The notes under the pieces: model-generated
The model's input: the letters and a program-made list of their open reading frames with translations, nothing else
Databases searched by the model: none
Told to the model about the DNA's origin: nothing
Part shown: in pieces, positions 7,415 through 17,013 of the stretch
Layout: every line of letters starts with the position of its first letter
How positions within the stretch are numbered: the stretch's first letter is position 1
Made by a program: the position numbers and the translations under genes
Source: JBNKFV01 sp050290265
Lineage (GTDB): Bacteria; Pseudomonadota; Gammaproteobacteria; Pseudomonadales; Cellvibrionaceae
Length of the DNA stretch: 59,166 nt
NCBI GenBank assembly: GCA_050290265.1
Contig: JBNKHI010000016.1
Coordinates: 1 to 59,166, forward strand
Reading direction: 5' to 3'

Positions 7415-8938
7415 ATGACGAACAAAAATGCAACGGAACAACCACTTATTTTAGCCATTGATCAAGGTACCAGCAGCAGTCGAGCAATTATTTTTGATGC
7501 TCGTGGAACAAAGATAACAACTGCCCAAGAGGCATTCCCGCAAATCTACCCCGCCAGTGGAGAAGTGGAGCATAACCCGGAAGATATCTGGCAAAGTACC
7601 CTTAATGTTTGTCGTAAGGTTATGCAAGATACCGCACTAAAAGATCGCGTTGTCGGTATCGGCATTACTAATCAACGCGAAACCACAGTCTTATGGCACA
7701 AAAAAACCGGACAGCCATTAGGCAATGCTATTGTTTGGCAGGACCGTCGCACCAGTAGATATTGCCAGCAATTACGCAGCGACGGGTTAGAACCTACCAT
7801 ACAAGCTAAAACAGGGCTCCGACTTGACCCCTATTTTTCTGCTAGCAAACTGCACTGGCTACTCAACAATATTGAAGGCGCAAAAAGCAAGGCAGACAAT
7901 GGTGAGCTTTGCTTCGGTACTGTAGACAGTTTTTTACTCTACCGACTTACCGGTGGAAAGATACACGCAACTGATGCTACAAATGCCAGTCGCACAGGCC
8001 TTTACAATATTCACGAAGGCTGTTGGGACAACGACCTCCTCAAACTCTATGATATTCCTGCGTCATTACTTCCAGAAGTCCATGACAGTAGTTATCACTT
8101 TGGAAACTGCGATAAAGGTTTACTGGGTACTGCACTACCTATTTTGGGCATCGCAGGTGATCAACAAGCCGCAACGTTCGGACAAGCCTGTTTTCAACCT
8201 GGCGATAGCAAGTGCACACTGGGCACCGGCGCGTTCATTCTGACCAACACTGGCTTCAATGCCACCCTTTCGGAAAACCGTTTACTCACCACCATTGCCT
8301 ACCAACTTAACGGCAAACCCACATATGCATTGGAAGGATCGATCTTTATTGCCGGTGCCGGCGTTCAATGGTTGCGAGATGAACTTGGAATTATCAAAGA
8401 AGCCGCAGAGACTGAAGCTCTGGCTAAAAGCCTCAGCAACAACGGTGGAGTCTATCTAGTACCGGCTTTTACCGGCCTCGGCGCACCCTATTGGCAAGCT
8501 GATGTCCGCGGGGCGCTGCTCGGACTGACTCGGGGTACAGGGCGAGCTCATATAGCCCGCGCCACACTGGAAGCTGTCGGTTACCAGATAGCGGACTTAC
8601 TGCAAGCAATGGAAGCCGATGGCGCAAAACCACAACGATTGCGAATGGACGGTGGCATGCTCGGTAACCAATGGCTGATCCAGTTCATTAGTGACATTTT
8701 AAATTTACCCATAGATTGCCCATCAGTCACTGAAACAACCGCGCTAGGAGCTGCTTACTTGGCGGGCCTACAAGCAGGGCTTTACGATGGGCTAAATACA
8801 ATTAGCGACTACTGGAAAGAGGCTCAGCACTTCGAACCCAGCATGCCCGTCAATACAAGAGAGACGGCCTTGAGCGGCTGGAAGGCCGCAGTAGCGTGCT
8901 TGATGACTAGCGCTGAAAACACATCGGTTACTTTATGA
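7415..8938 (+). CDS. glpK: Glycerol kinase
   Basis: Phosphorylates glycerol with ATP to sn-glycerol 3-phosphate in the cytoplasm. At 507 residues it has the standard GlpK length. FGGY-kinase signatures are present: AIDQGTSSSRAIIFD at 14-28, NQRETTVLW, the substrate loop WQDRRTSRYC, GIAGDQQAATFGQACF, GTGAFILTNTG, and the C-terminal RMDGGMLGN and ETTALGAAYLAG. No glpF, glpD or glpR lies beside it, so glycerol entry and G3P oxidation must be encoded elsewhere. A short ORF with a strong ribosome binding site follows. Confidence 0.96.
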   Translation: MTNKNATEQPLILAIDQGTSSSRAIIFDARGTKITTAQEAFPQIYPASGEVEHNPEDIWQSTLNVCRKVMQDTALKDRVVGIGITNQRETTVLWHKKTGQPLGNAIVWQDRRTSRYCQQLRSDGLEPTIQAKTGLRLDPYFSASKLHWLLNNIEGAKSKADNGELCFGTVDSFLLYRLTGGKIHATDATNASRTGLYNIHEGCWDNDLLKLYDIPASLLPEVHDSSYHFGNCDKGLLGTALPILGIAGDQQAATFGQACFQPGDSKCTLGTGAFILTNTGFNATLSENRLLTTIAYQLNGKPTYALEGSIFIAGAGVQWLRDELGIIKEAAETEALAKSLSNNGGVYLVPAFTGLGAPYWQADVRGALLGLTRGTGRAHIARATLEAVGYQIADLLQAMEADGAKPQRLRMDGGMLGNQWLIQFISDILNLPIDCPSVTETTALGAAYLAGLQAGLYDGLNTISDYWKEAQHFEPSMPVNTRETALSGWKAAVACLMTSAENTSVTL

Positions 8939-9321
8939 GTAATACCACACCTATACATCTACCAAGGAAGGAACCCATGGTAGACCTGCTAGTTGTTGAC
9001 GATCCGCAAACGCACGGGGCAGACCATGAACACCCCATTGCACAAATCTAAGCGAGCTAAGCGGGGCTTTCAATTGAACTCGAAGCAGAAATATCCGGAA
9101 ACATGCCCGGAAAAGCGCCGATTAACCTAATTCCAAGCCCCTGATACCAGCAATGTCACCGCTGCCACTCCATAAGGTAGAGTGCGCCAGCCGCAATTGC
9201 TGGCAAACCCTTTATCACCCTTCGCTTTCTGTTCCCGCAACCCCTATAATTGCCCGCTTTGGCGGAACAGGAATAACCCTGTAGCGCCCAGATATAGAAC
9301 CAGCACAGGCCCCTATTGATC
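8939..9321. promoter_or_regulatory. glpK-leuS intergenic region with probable leuS promoter
   Basis: About 380 bases. They hold the 24-codon ORF at 8977-9051 and, closer to leuS, a perfect TATAAT at 9245-9250 with a poor -35 (TTCGCT, 9221-9226) 18 bases upstream. This would start leuS transcription near 9257, leaving a leader of about 65 nt. No T-box-like structure or convincing glpK terminator is seen. Confidence 0.4.
8977..9051 (+). CDS. Possible 24-aa peptide after glpK
   Basis: An ATG at 8977 follows AAGGAAGGAACCC, one of the best-spaced ribosome binding sites in the window, and opens a 24-codon reading ending in TAA: MVDLLVVDDP, then a His/Asp-rich part ending in HEHPIAQI. It starts 39 bases after the glpK stop and could be cotranscribed. 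I recognise no family. It may be a genuine small protein, the remnant of a longer gene, or chance. Confidence 0.3.
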   Translation: MVDLLVVDDPQTHGADHEHPIAQI

Positions 9322-11928
9322 ATGCAAGACCAGTACAATCCCGCAGACATTGAAGCCCGCGCCCAAAAGTTTTGGGAAGACAAGCAAAGTTTTGTCGTTA
9401 CAGAAGACACCACGAAAGATAAATTTTACTGCCTGGCTATGTTTCCGTACCCCAGCGGCAAGCTACATATGGGCCATGTACGCAACTACACCATTACCGA
9501 TGTAATCTCACGTTTCCAGCGTATGCAGGGCAAAAATGTCCTCCACCCTATGGGCTGGGACGCTTTTGGCTTGCCGGCGGAGAATGCAGCAATTCAAAAC
9601 AAGACCGCACCGGCCAAGTGGACCTATAGCAATATTGAATACATGAAAAACCAGCTCAAAAATCTTGGTTTTGGCTTTGATTGGAGCCGCGAGCTGGCGA
9701 CTTGCCGCAGTGATTATTACCGCTGGGAACAGTGGTTTTTTACTCGCCTGTATGAAAAAGGTCTGGTTTACAAAAAAATGGCCACCGTTAACTGGGATCC
9801 GGTCGACCAAACCGTGTTAGCTAATGAGCAAGTCATCGATGGTCGCGGCTGGCGCTCTGGCGCTCTGGTTGAACGCAAAGAAATACCCCAGTGGTTCATC
9901 AAAATTACCGACTACGCAGACGAATTACTTCGCGACCTGGACAATTTGCCCGATTGGCCTGAGCAAGTAAAAACCATGCAAAAAAACTGGATTGGCAAAT
10001 CCAAAGGCGTGAACCTGACTTTCGATCTCAGTCAAAGTGTTAACAACATTCATTGCTTTGATGTTTACACCACGCGCCCGGATACTCTGATGGGAGTGAC
10101 CTACGTCAGCCTTGCTGCGGAGCATCCGATTGCTAGAACGCTGGCAGAAAACAATCCTGAACTGGCTGCATTTATTCAAGAATGTAAAAGCCAGTCCGTG
10201 GCTGAAGCCGACATGGCATCCATGGAGAAAAAAGGTCTCGATACCGGTATAAAAGCTATCCATCCACTAACAGGTCGTCAGGTTTCCCTATGGGTGGCGA
10301 ACTACGTATTGATGGACTACGGCTCCGGCGCGGTAATGGCCGTTCCCGCACACGACCAGCGTGATTACGAATTTGCGAAAAAATACAGCCTGCCAATTGA
10401 GCAAGTCATTGCTCCAGCAAACGGCGAAGACTGCGATATCAGTCAAGCAGCCTTTACCGACAAAGGGGTATTGGTTAATTCAGGTCCAGGCTTTGAAGAG
10501 CTGAATGGATTGAACTTTAAGCAAGCCTTTAGCGCCATTGCCGAAAAGCTGAAAGAACTGGGCAAAGGCTCGGTGCAAACCAACTTCCGCCTACGAGACT
10601 GGGGCGTATCTCGCCAGCGTTACTGGGGTGCACCCATCCCAATGCTGAACTTGCCCGACGGTGGTGAAATACCGGTGCCGGCAGATCGCTTACCTATACT
10701 GCTTCCAGAAGACGTGGAAATGGATGGAGTGCAATCACCCATTAAGGCTGACGCTGAATGGCGTAAAACAGAATACAACGGCCAACCAGCCGAGCATGAA
10801 ACAGACACCTTCGACACCTTTATGGAATCCAGTTGGTATTATGCCCGCTACACTTGCTCCAACTTTGCTGAGGGTATGCTGGATTCAGACGCCGCCAACT
10901 ATTGGCTACCGGTCGATCAATATGTTGGCGGGATTGAGCACGCGATTCTGCACTTGTTGTATGCCCGCTTCTTCCACAAATTAATGCGCGACGAAGGCTT
11001 GGTAAAATGCGACGAGCCTTTTAAACAATTACTTTGCCAAGGCATGGTATTAGCCAACTCGTTTTACACTGACAACGATGACGGTTCAAAAACCTGGTAC
11101 AACCCTGCTGACGTGGAATTTGAAAGAGACGAAAAAGGCAAAGTTATCAGTGCCCGCCACCCTGACGCCGGTGAATTGCAGATTGGCGGCGTGACCAAAA
11201 TGTCCAAGTCAAAAAACAACGGCATTGATCCGCAGACAGCTGTAGACCAATACGGTGCGGATACTGTACGCCTGTTTACCATGTTTACCGCCCCTCCAGA
11301 GCAGACTCTGGAGTGGAATGACTCCGGCGTGGAAGGCGCCAGTCGCTTCCTGCGTCGCCTGTGGAAAACCGTTCATGGCCACCTTGAGGCCGGACAGTCA
11401 GGCACAATCAATCCCGACACCCTTGGCGAGCAGCAAAAAGATTTGCGACGTAAAGTCCATGAAACGATCGCTAAGGTCAGCGACGATTATGGGCGCCGTC
11501 AAACATTCAATACCGCTATTGCAGCGGTGATGGAATTAATGAATGACGTTGGCAAACTAGCCGATCGTTCAACCCCAGACGGGCTCGCCGTCGAGCGGGA
11601 AGCACTGGAAAGCGTCACACTACTCATGGCGCCTGTTGTACCCCATATTGCCCACGTTATTTGGCAAGCACTGGGCCATAGTGACAGTGTCATCGATGTA
11701 GACTGGCCAACAGTGGATGAAGCCGCTTTGGTTAAATCCTCCATTGAAATGGTAGTTCAAATCAACGGAAAAGTTCGCGCCAAACTCACTGTCGCAGCAG
11801 ACGCAGATCAAGAAACGATTATTGAAATTGCCAAAGCAGACGAGAATGTACAACGCTTTCTGGCTGACAAAGAAATCAAAATGTGCAAAGTCATACCTGG
11901 AAAACTCGTGACCTTTGCCGTGAAATAA
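9322..11928 (+). CDS. leuS: Leucyl-tRNA synthetase
   Basis: Charges tRNA-Leu with leucine. The class I signatures are intact: HMGH at 49-52 (HIGH motif) and KMSKS at 626-630. The CP1 editing domain shows TTRPDTLMGVTY and the AVMAVPAHDQRDYEF stretch. A TTG at 9316 is in frame, but ATG 9322 gives the canonical MQDQYNP start. The ZN1 insertion, which carries cysteines in E. coli, here reads NWDPVDQ and GRGWRSGALVERKE, so the zinc-binding cysteines are absent. First gene of the widely conserved leuS-lptE-holA order. Confidence 0.98.
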   Translation: MQDQYNPADIEARAQKFWEDKQSFVVTEDTTKDKFYCLAMFPYPSGKLHMGHVRNYTITDVISRFQRMQGKNVLHPMGWDAFGLPAENAAIQNKTAPAKWTYSNIEYMKNQLKNLGFGFDWSRELATCRSDYYRWEQWFFTRLYEKGLVYKKMATVNWDPVDQTVLANEQVIDGRGWRSGALVERKEIPQWFIKITDYADELLRDLDNLPDWPEQVKTMQKNWIGKSKGVNLTFDLSQSVNNIHCFDVYTTRPDTLMGVTYVSLAAEHPIARTLAENNPELAAFIQECKSQSVAEADMASMEKKGLDTGIKAIHPLTGRQVSLWVANYVLMDYGSGAVMAVPAHDQRDYEFAKKYSLPIEQVIAPANGEDCDISQAAFTDKGVLVNSGPGFEELNGLNFKQAFSAIAEKLKELGKGSVQTNFRLRDWGVSRQRYWGAPIPMLNLPDGGEIPVPADRLPILLPEDVEMDGVQSPIKADAEWRKTEYNGQPAEHETDTFDTFMESSWYYARYTCSNFAEGMLDSDAANYWLPVDQYVGGIEHAILHLLYARFFHKLMRDEGLVKCDEPFKQLLCQGMVLANSFYTDNDDGSKTWYNPADVEFERDEKGKVISARHPDAGELQIGGVTKMSKSKNNGIDPQTAVDQYGADTVRLFTMFTAPPEQTLEWNDSGVEGASRFLRRLWKTVHGHLEAGQSGTINPDTLGEQQKDLRRKVHETIAKVSDDYGRRQTFNTAIAAVMELMNDVGKLADRSTPDGLAVEREALESVTLLMAPVVPHIAHVIWQALGHSDSVIDVDWPTVDEAALVKSSIEMVVQINGKVRAKLTVAADADQETIIEIAKADENVQRFLADKEIKMCKVIPGKLVTFAVK

Positions 11929-12008
11929 TCAATTTTTACTAGCAAATATTGTGATTACAGTGACAATACACTGCCAGTAGAGATACCCAGGGATACGAGG
12001 AAAACAGC

Positions 12009-12548
12009 ATGACAAACTCAACCTACCGCGCGCGACTAGCAACGCGCTTGGCCGCGTTAACCTTGTGCCTGATCACTGTTGGCAGCATGCTCTCCGGCTG
12101 CGGCTGGCGCTTGCGCGGCATGCAGTCGCTGAATACCAATATCACGGAGCTTAACGTTAAATACAGCGACCGTTACAGCCTGCTCGCCAATACCTTCGAC
12201 AAAACACTGGCCCAACAAGGCATTACCATTACCGAAGATAATTCAGCCCCTTACACGCTGTATTTACAACCCGAAAATTTCGAGCGCCGCAGTGCGTCGG
12301 TTGGTTCCAATGGCCTCAGTGCGCAGTACGAGCTGCAAATGCAAGTAGATTTTCGGCTGACTGGAAAGGACTTTGAATCAAAACCCTTGAATGCCAACGT
12401 CACACGCATATACGACTACGACCCCGACGACACCGTGGGCAAACGCGCGGAAGAACAAATTATCTTAAAAGAAATGCGTCAGGAAATAGTTAACCGGATC
12501 CTCCGACAAATTACATCGTTAACCAATCAGGCTGCCGAGAGTCAATAA
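12009..12548 (+). CDS. lptE: LPS assembly lipoprotein LptE
   Basis: A 179-residue outer-membrane lipoprotein that plugs the LptD barrel and helps insert lipopolysaccharide. It has an N-terminal signal peptide ending in the lipobox LSGC (acylated cysteine C31) and then GWRLRGM, the typical LptE (RlpB) start of the mature protein. GAGGAAA lies four bases before the ATG. Its place between leuS and holA supports the call: it starts 80 bases after leuS and ends 10 bases before holA, so the three are likely cotranscribed. Confidence 0.93.
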   Translation: MTNSTYRARLATRLAALTLCLITVGSMLSGCGWRLRGMQSLNTNITELNVKYSDRYSLLANTFDKTLAQQGITITEDNSAPYTLYLQPENFERRSASVGSNGLSAQYELQMQVDFRLTGKDFESKPLNANVTRIYDYDPDDTVGKRAEEQIILKEMRQEIVNRILRQITSLTNQAAESQ

Positions 12549-12558
12549 CCTTTAGCTC

Positions 12559-13611
12559 ATGGGAAAAATACGCGCAGACCAACTTGCCAGCACCTTAAAA
12601 CAAGCGCTCGCGCCCATATACCTGGTGTGCGGCGACGACCCATTACTTGCTCAGGAAGCCTGTGACAACATTCGTGAAACAGCTACCCAGCAAGGGTTTG
12701 ATGAGCGCGAACGTTACCACAGCGATAGCGGCTTGGATTGGGATGAAGTACTAACTAGCAGCAACAGTCTTTCGCTGTTTGCATCGCGAAAAATTCTCGA
12801 AATACGCCTGCACAATGGCAAGCCTGGTGATAAAGGTGGAAAAGCCTTACAAGAGTATTGTGCAAATCCTTCAGAAGATAATCTGTTGTTGCTGATTACA
12901 CCGAAACTGGACGGCGCAACGCAAAAAACAAAATGGTACAAGACTGTAGAAAAAACCGGCGTCGTTATTCCCATCTGGCCTATTGGTTCAGCCCAACTAC
13001 CCGGCTGGATTAATCAGCGCATGAAAAAAGCGGGATTATCCGCAGACTCTCAGGCAATTGATATTCTCTGCGCGCGAATCGAAGGCAATTTACTGGCAGC
13101 CGTACAGGAAATAGAAAAACTCACATTAATTGCCAACAGCGGCATGGTCAGTGCAGAAATGATGGCCGCCAGCGTTGCCGACAGTGCCCGCTACGATGTC
13201 TTTTCTCTAGTCGACAAAGCCCTACAGGGCGATACCGTCAGTGCGGTAAAAACCTTACACGGGTTAAAAGGCGAAGGCACCGATGCGGTCGTCGTTCTCT
13301 GGGCGCTAGCAAAAGAAATTCGTGCACTGGTGCAAATTACTCACGCCAGTAGTCAGGGACAAAATTTTAGCTGGGCTTGCAAACAAGCGGGCATTTGGGA
13401 AAAGCGCCAAGGCCTCGTCAAACTAGCCCTACAACGATTAAAGCCAGGGCACATCAACTTACTTTTACGCAAAGCCAATGCCATCGACAAAATGATTAAG
13501 GGCATGCACCCCGGCAACCCCTGGAATGAACTGTTAGACTTGACACTCAACCTGACCGGTTCCTTCAGCATCAATCCCAGCGTCCAAAAACTAGCCCTCA
13601 GCCCTTATTAA
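12559..13611 (+). CDS. holA: DNA polymerase III delta subunit
   Basis: The delta subunit opens the beta sliding clamp within the clamp-loader complex. At 350 residues it has the normal length. Recognisable are the N-terminal APIYLVCGDDPLLAQEACD stretch, the clamp-interacting SLSLFASRKILEIRL segment, LLLITPKLD, and the IEGNLLAAVQEIEKLTLI helix of the lid domain. It follows lptE by 10 bases, so translation may be coupled. The downstream gene converges. Confidence 0.95.
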   Translation: MGKIRADQLASTLKQALAPIYLVCGDDPLLAQEACDNIRETATQQGFDERERYHSDSGLDWDEVLTSSNSLSLFASRKILEIRLHNGKPGDKGGKALQEYCANPSEDNLLLLITPKLDGATQKTKWYKTVEKTGVVIPIWPIGSAQLPGWINQRMKKAGLSADSQAIDILCARIEGNLLAAVQEIEKLTLIANSGMVSAEMMAASVADSARYDVFSLVDKALQGDTVSAVKTLHGLKGEGTDAVVVLWALAKEIRALVQITHASSQGQNFSWACKQAGIWEKRQGLVKLALQRLKPGHINLLLRKANAIDKMIKGMHPGNPWNELLDLTLNLTGSFSINPSVQKLALSPY

Positions 13612-13663
13612 ACAGGTCAATTATGCTCGTTCAATTATTCAATCGGTTAACTTAACGCTTGAA

Positions 13664-15880
13664 CTACGCTTGCTTTTTCCGCATCACTAACGTTTTATCT
13701 TCATTGAAATACTTTTCCTGAACCGCAATCGACGAAATAGGCTGACTAAAGAGAAAGCCCTGCCCCAAACGACAGCCTTTTTGAATCAACCATTCTTGCT
13801 GGTCGGTATTTTCTACGCCTTCGGCTATGACTTTCAATTGCATGTTGTGCGCCAGACCAATGATAGATTGAGAGATAACGGCATCGTTTACATCGGTCAC
13901 TAACTCATCGATAAAGCTTCGATCAATTTTTAATTTCTGCACAGGAAAACGTTTCAGATAGGCCAGCGACGAATACCCCGTACCAAAATCATCAATGGCT
14001 AATGACAAGCCCATGGCATTCATTTTGCCCAACATGCCAATAATATCCGCAGCCGTCTCCATCGCGGAGTTTTCCGTAATTTCAAACTCGATATACTCAG
14101 GGGAAAGCCCAGTTTCCAAAAAAATCTGCTTAACACTATCAACAAAGTTAGGCTGGCTAAGCTGTTTAGCCGAAATATTGACGGCAATTTTACCAACGTG
14201 AAAACCTTCCTCCAGCCATTGTTTTTGCTGATGACATGCCTCACGTATAACCCATTCGCCCAAGGGTATTATCAGCCCGGTCTCTTCGGCCATTGGAATA
14301 AAGTGTACGGGATTGATAAGCCCTCTTTTGGGGTGCGCCCATCTAATCAGAGCTTCCACTCCCTCCAGAGCACCAGTCTCCATATCCACTTGTGGTTGAT
14401 ACAGTAGATAGAGCTGATCCAGTTCTATTGCTCGCCGCAAATCATTTTCTAGCTGGAAGGCATCCACCCCATTGACGCTCATGGCATCCGTATAAAACTG
14501 ATATCGATTTTTGCCCGAGGCCTTAGCTTGGTACATCGCCCCCTCAGCATGCTTCAGCAATTCACGCGCCTGATAACTGGTATCGGGGAAAACACTGATA
14601 CCCAAACTTGCCGTCAACAAATACTGTTGCTCATCGATATGTAACGGACGATTTAGTGCAAACAATATGTTTTTGGCAATGTGCTCCACATCTTCAAGGT
14701 CGTACACGTCCTCAATCAGCACCACAAACTCATCACCACCTAATCGTGCAACGGTGTCCTTGTCACGTACTGTTTGCGTCAAACGCAATGCCACGCCTTT
14801 GAGAAGCTCATCACCAACGTCATGACCAAGACTGTCATTTGCATTCTTAAAACGATCCAAATCAAGCAGCAGCAGTGCTACTCTGCTTTTTCTGCGTTTT
14901 GCTTCCAGCAGAGAAGCGCTAAGCGTGGTGTCAAACAAAATTCGGTTTGGAAGCTCTGTCAGGCTGTCGTAATAAGCTAAATGATTTAAGCGAGTATGCT
15001 GATCACGCAAAGCACTTTCTGAGCGCTTACGATCGCTAATATCGGTACCAATAGAACAAATACCAATTAACTCTCCAGCCTCATTTAATAACGGAAAAGC
15101 CAGCACCAAATAGCTTCGCAATTCGCCATTGCGGAACTGGAAACTCAGCTCCGTCTCAACCGTCTCCCGCTCCTCCTTCCTTAATACAGATGTAATAAAC
15201 TCAGCCAAAGGCTTGGGATAAGCATCAACAATATTCATGCCGGCCGCAGCGCCGGAGAGCTTGGCAAGCTGAGCACTGCACAACAAAACAGCGCCTTTCA
15301 GGTCCGACACCGTCAGCAAGGCAGGTGAGTGCCGCATGATCGCTTTCAAATAAGATTCATTAAATTGCAGAGCCTGCTCCAAAGAGCGCTGCTGCTCTTG
15401 TAAGCGCTCTTGTTCAGATTGTTGCTGGACTTGCAGCAATGTCATCGTTAACAGGGAATGAATGGCATCCAATTTGTTTATCCGCAATTTCAATTCACTT
15501 GCAGACAATTCGGACACCACATACAAGGCGCCCGCGGTCATACCATCATCAATCAGTGGATAAACCAAGCCCGTTACACCAGCGTCCTGCCCACAAACGG
15601 CAACTGTTTCAGGCTTTTCAGAACCCAATACACGACAAATAACATCGACAGGTAGTGTCGTGGATTCAGAGAGAGGAATACCAAGAGGCGTTACACCGCT
15701 ATCGGATGCGATAACATCTACTTGCATATCACCTTCGAACACGGTGACCAGTGCAACCATCGAAAAATCAGACTTGGAGGCCAAATATTTAACCAGACGC
15801 TGAGTAATACGTGTCTGAGTTGTCATTTTGCCAGACGACACAGGTAAAACAGATTTATCACTCGGGTCGTGATGTTGCAT
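13664..15880 (-). CDS. GAF/PAS-GGDEF-EAL cyclic-di-GMP protein
   Basis: A 738-residue cytoplasmic protein without membrane segments. Residues about 20-150 form a GAF-like sensor, 150-172 a glutamine-rich coiled coil, 172-290 a PAS domain (SYLKAIMRHSPALL; GTDISDRKRSE at its end), 295-465 a GGDEF domain and 475-725 an EAL domain. The cyclase motif GGDEF (381-385) is intact and preceded by the product-inhibition RxxD site (RDKD, 372-375). The phosphodiesterase motif EALIRW (509-513) and the DDFGTGYSSL loop are intact too. Both activities are possible, and the balance cannot be read from sequence. It is single-gene and convergent with holA. Confidence 0.93.
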   Translation of the reverse strand: MQHHDPSDKSVLPVSSGKMTTQTRITQRLVKYLASKSDFSMVALVTVFEGDMQVDVIASDSGVTPLGIPLSESTTLPVDVICRVLGSEKPETVAVCGQDAGVTGLVYPLIDDGMTAGALYVVSELSASELKLRINKLDAIHSLLTMTLLQVQQQSEQERLQEQQRSLEQALQFNESYLKAIMRHSPALLTVSDLKGAVLLCSAQLAKLSGAAAGMNIVDAYPKPLAEFITSVLRKEERETVETELSFQFRNGELRSYLVLAFPLLNEAGELIGICSIGTDISDRKRSESALRDQHTRLNHLAYYDSLTELPNRILFDTTLSASLLEAKRRKSRVALLLLDLDRFKNANDSLGHDVGDELLKGVALRLTQTVRDKDTVARLGGDEFVVLIEDVYDLEDVEHIAKNILFALNRPLHIDEQQYLLTASLGISVFPDTSYQARELLKHAEGAMYQAKASGKNRYQFYTDAMSVNGVDAFQLENDLRRAIELDQLYLLYQPQVDMETGALEGVEALIRWAHPKRGLINPVHFIPMAEETGLIIPLGEWVIREACHQQKQWLEEGFHVGKIAVNISAKQLSQPNFVDSVKQIFLETGLSPEYIEFEITENSAMETAADIIGMLGKMNAMGLSLAIDDFGTGYSSLAYLKRFPVQKLKIDRSFIDELVTDVNDAVISQSIIGLAHNMQLKVIAEGVENTDQQEWLIQKGCRLGQGFLFSQPISSIAVQEKYFNEDKTLVMRKKQA

Positions 15881-16152
15881 TAAAAATGCCTAATATCGAT
15901 GCAACCAAGGTTAAATAGTCGCCAAATATGAAAGCAGTTGGTCTACTAAACGATCAACTGCCGTTTGAATGGTTGCGCCTATCTGCCCGTAACCATCCTT
16001 TCGCTTCTAAATTTATAATTTTGACCAGTCAGTATTGTTAATAGGTCCAGCCTGGATGGTCGTCAAACAAGTAGACTACAGCCGTCCAGCCGGGGCTCAT
16101 ATTAACAAGGAGTTTTTTAGAGCGTCAACAAAAAACCAATTACTTCAAGGAG

Positions 16153-17013
16153 TTAGGGGTTTAACAGCTGCCAGTGTTCAACATGCGAATTGATAGCGCC
16201 ACTTTGCTGGTAAGCCTGGGTGATAGTGCCTTTGACCCGCATTTTGCGCAGCCCTCGCTGAAGCATAAAATACACGGAACGACCACGCCCATTGGCCTTG
16301 CTAACCAGAAAATGACGGGAGCCTTCTACTCCAACCTTAATTCCCTGAACAGGTTGCAACTGCTTTTTACCGGCGCTGATGACCAAATTGCCTGTCGCGG
16401 GAAATGGCGCAAAGGTAAAGTCTGCTCCACCATTGCACAACACATCCACCACCGCATCATTGTTTTCCATAATTAGTAATCGTTTGACGCCAATAGACTG
16501 CAAGGTTTTAAGACTTACCGTTTCATTACCGGCAAACACACCGGTGTAGTGCGGCAGCCCATTTAACAATTGCTGTGCACGCAATGGTTTACCACACGTA
16601 TAAACTCCAAGACTGTACTCACCTTGTCGAATAAGAGCGTCACTTAGCCAAAACTTGTCTCTATCAGATTGCACTTCTGAGCGCCAAAAAGAGGTGCCTG
16701 CCAAAACAACATCACCACTTGCCAGAGTGTCGAGGATATCTTCGCCCTCAGCTAAGGCCTTAATAGAAACGCTATCTTCAACCCCCCCTACCTGCAAAGC
16801 CTGTATCAGTAACACTAATTCAGCCACCTCTGGCTTGCCTTGAAGAAACTTATAATCGTCAATGTTACTAATAGTCGCGGGGTCAACCAGATGCCTGAAT
16901 TCAATCAACACATTGGCGGGCACCAGAATAACAACTCCTGCAGCATGGGCAACCACACTCCAGATATACCCAAACAATAATCCAAGTACGTTTCTACGCC
17001 ACGATTTCAGCAT
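16153..17013 (-). CDS. Periplasmic solute-binding-like protein
   Basis: A 286-residue protein with a signal peptide (about 1-25, ending AHA) and the alternating alpha/beta pattern of the bacterial extracellular solute-binding fold (PBP type 2): ISNIDDYKFLQGKPEV, a TLASGDVVLAGTSFWRS lobe switch, and a C-terminal RGLRKMRVKGTITQAY helix typical of family 3 proteins. No transporter genes are adjacent, so it may be an orphan sensor-type binder. Its ATG overlaps the stop of the DUF815 ATPase gene as TGATG, a classic translational-coupling arrangement. Ligand unknown. Confidence 0.7.
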   Translation of the reverse strand: MLKSWRRNVLGLLFGYIWSVVAHAAGVVILVPANVLIEFRHLVDPATISNIDDYKFLQGKPEVAELVLLIQALQVGGVEDSVSIKALAEGEDILDTLASGDVVLAGTSFWRSEVQSDRDKFWLSDALIRQGEYSLGVYTCGKPLRAQQLLNGLPHYTGVFAGNETVSLKTLQSIGVKRLLIMENNDAVVDVLCNGGADFTFAPFPATGNLVISAGKKQLQPVQGIKVGVEGSRHFLVSKANGRGRSVYFMLQRGLRKMRVKGTITQAYQQSGAINSHVEHWQLLNP

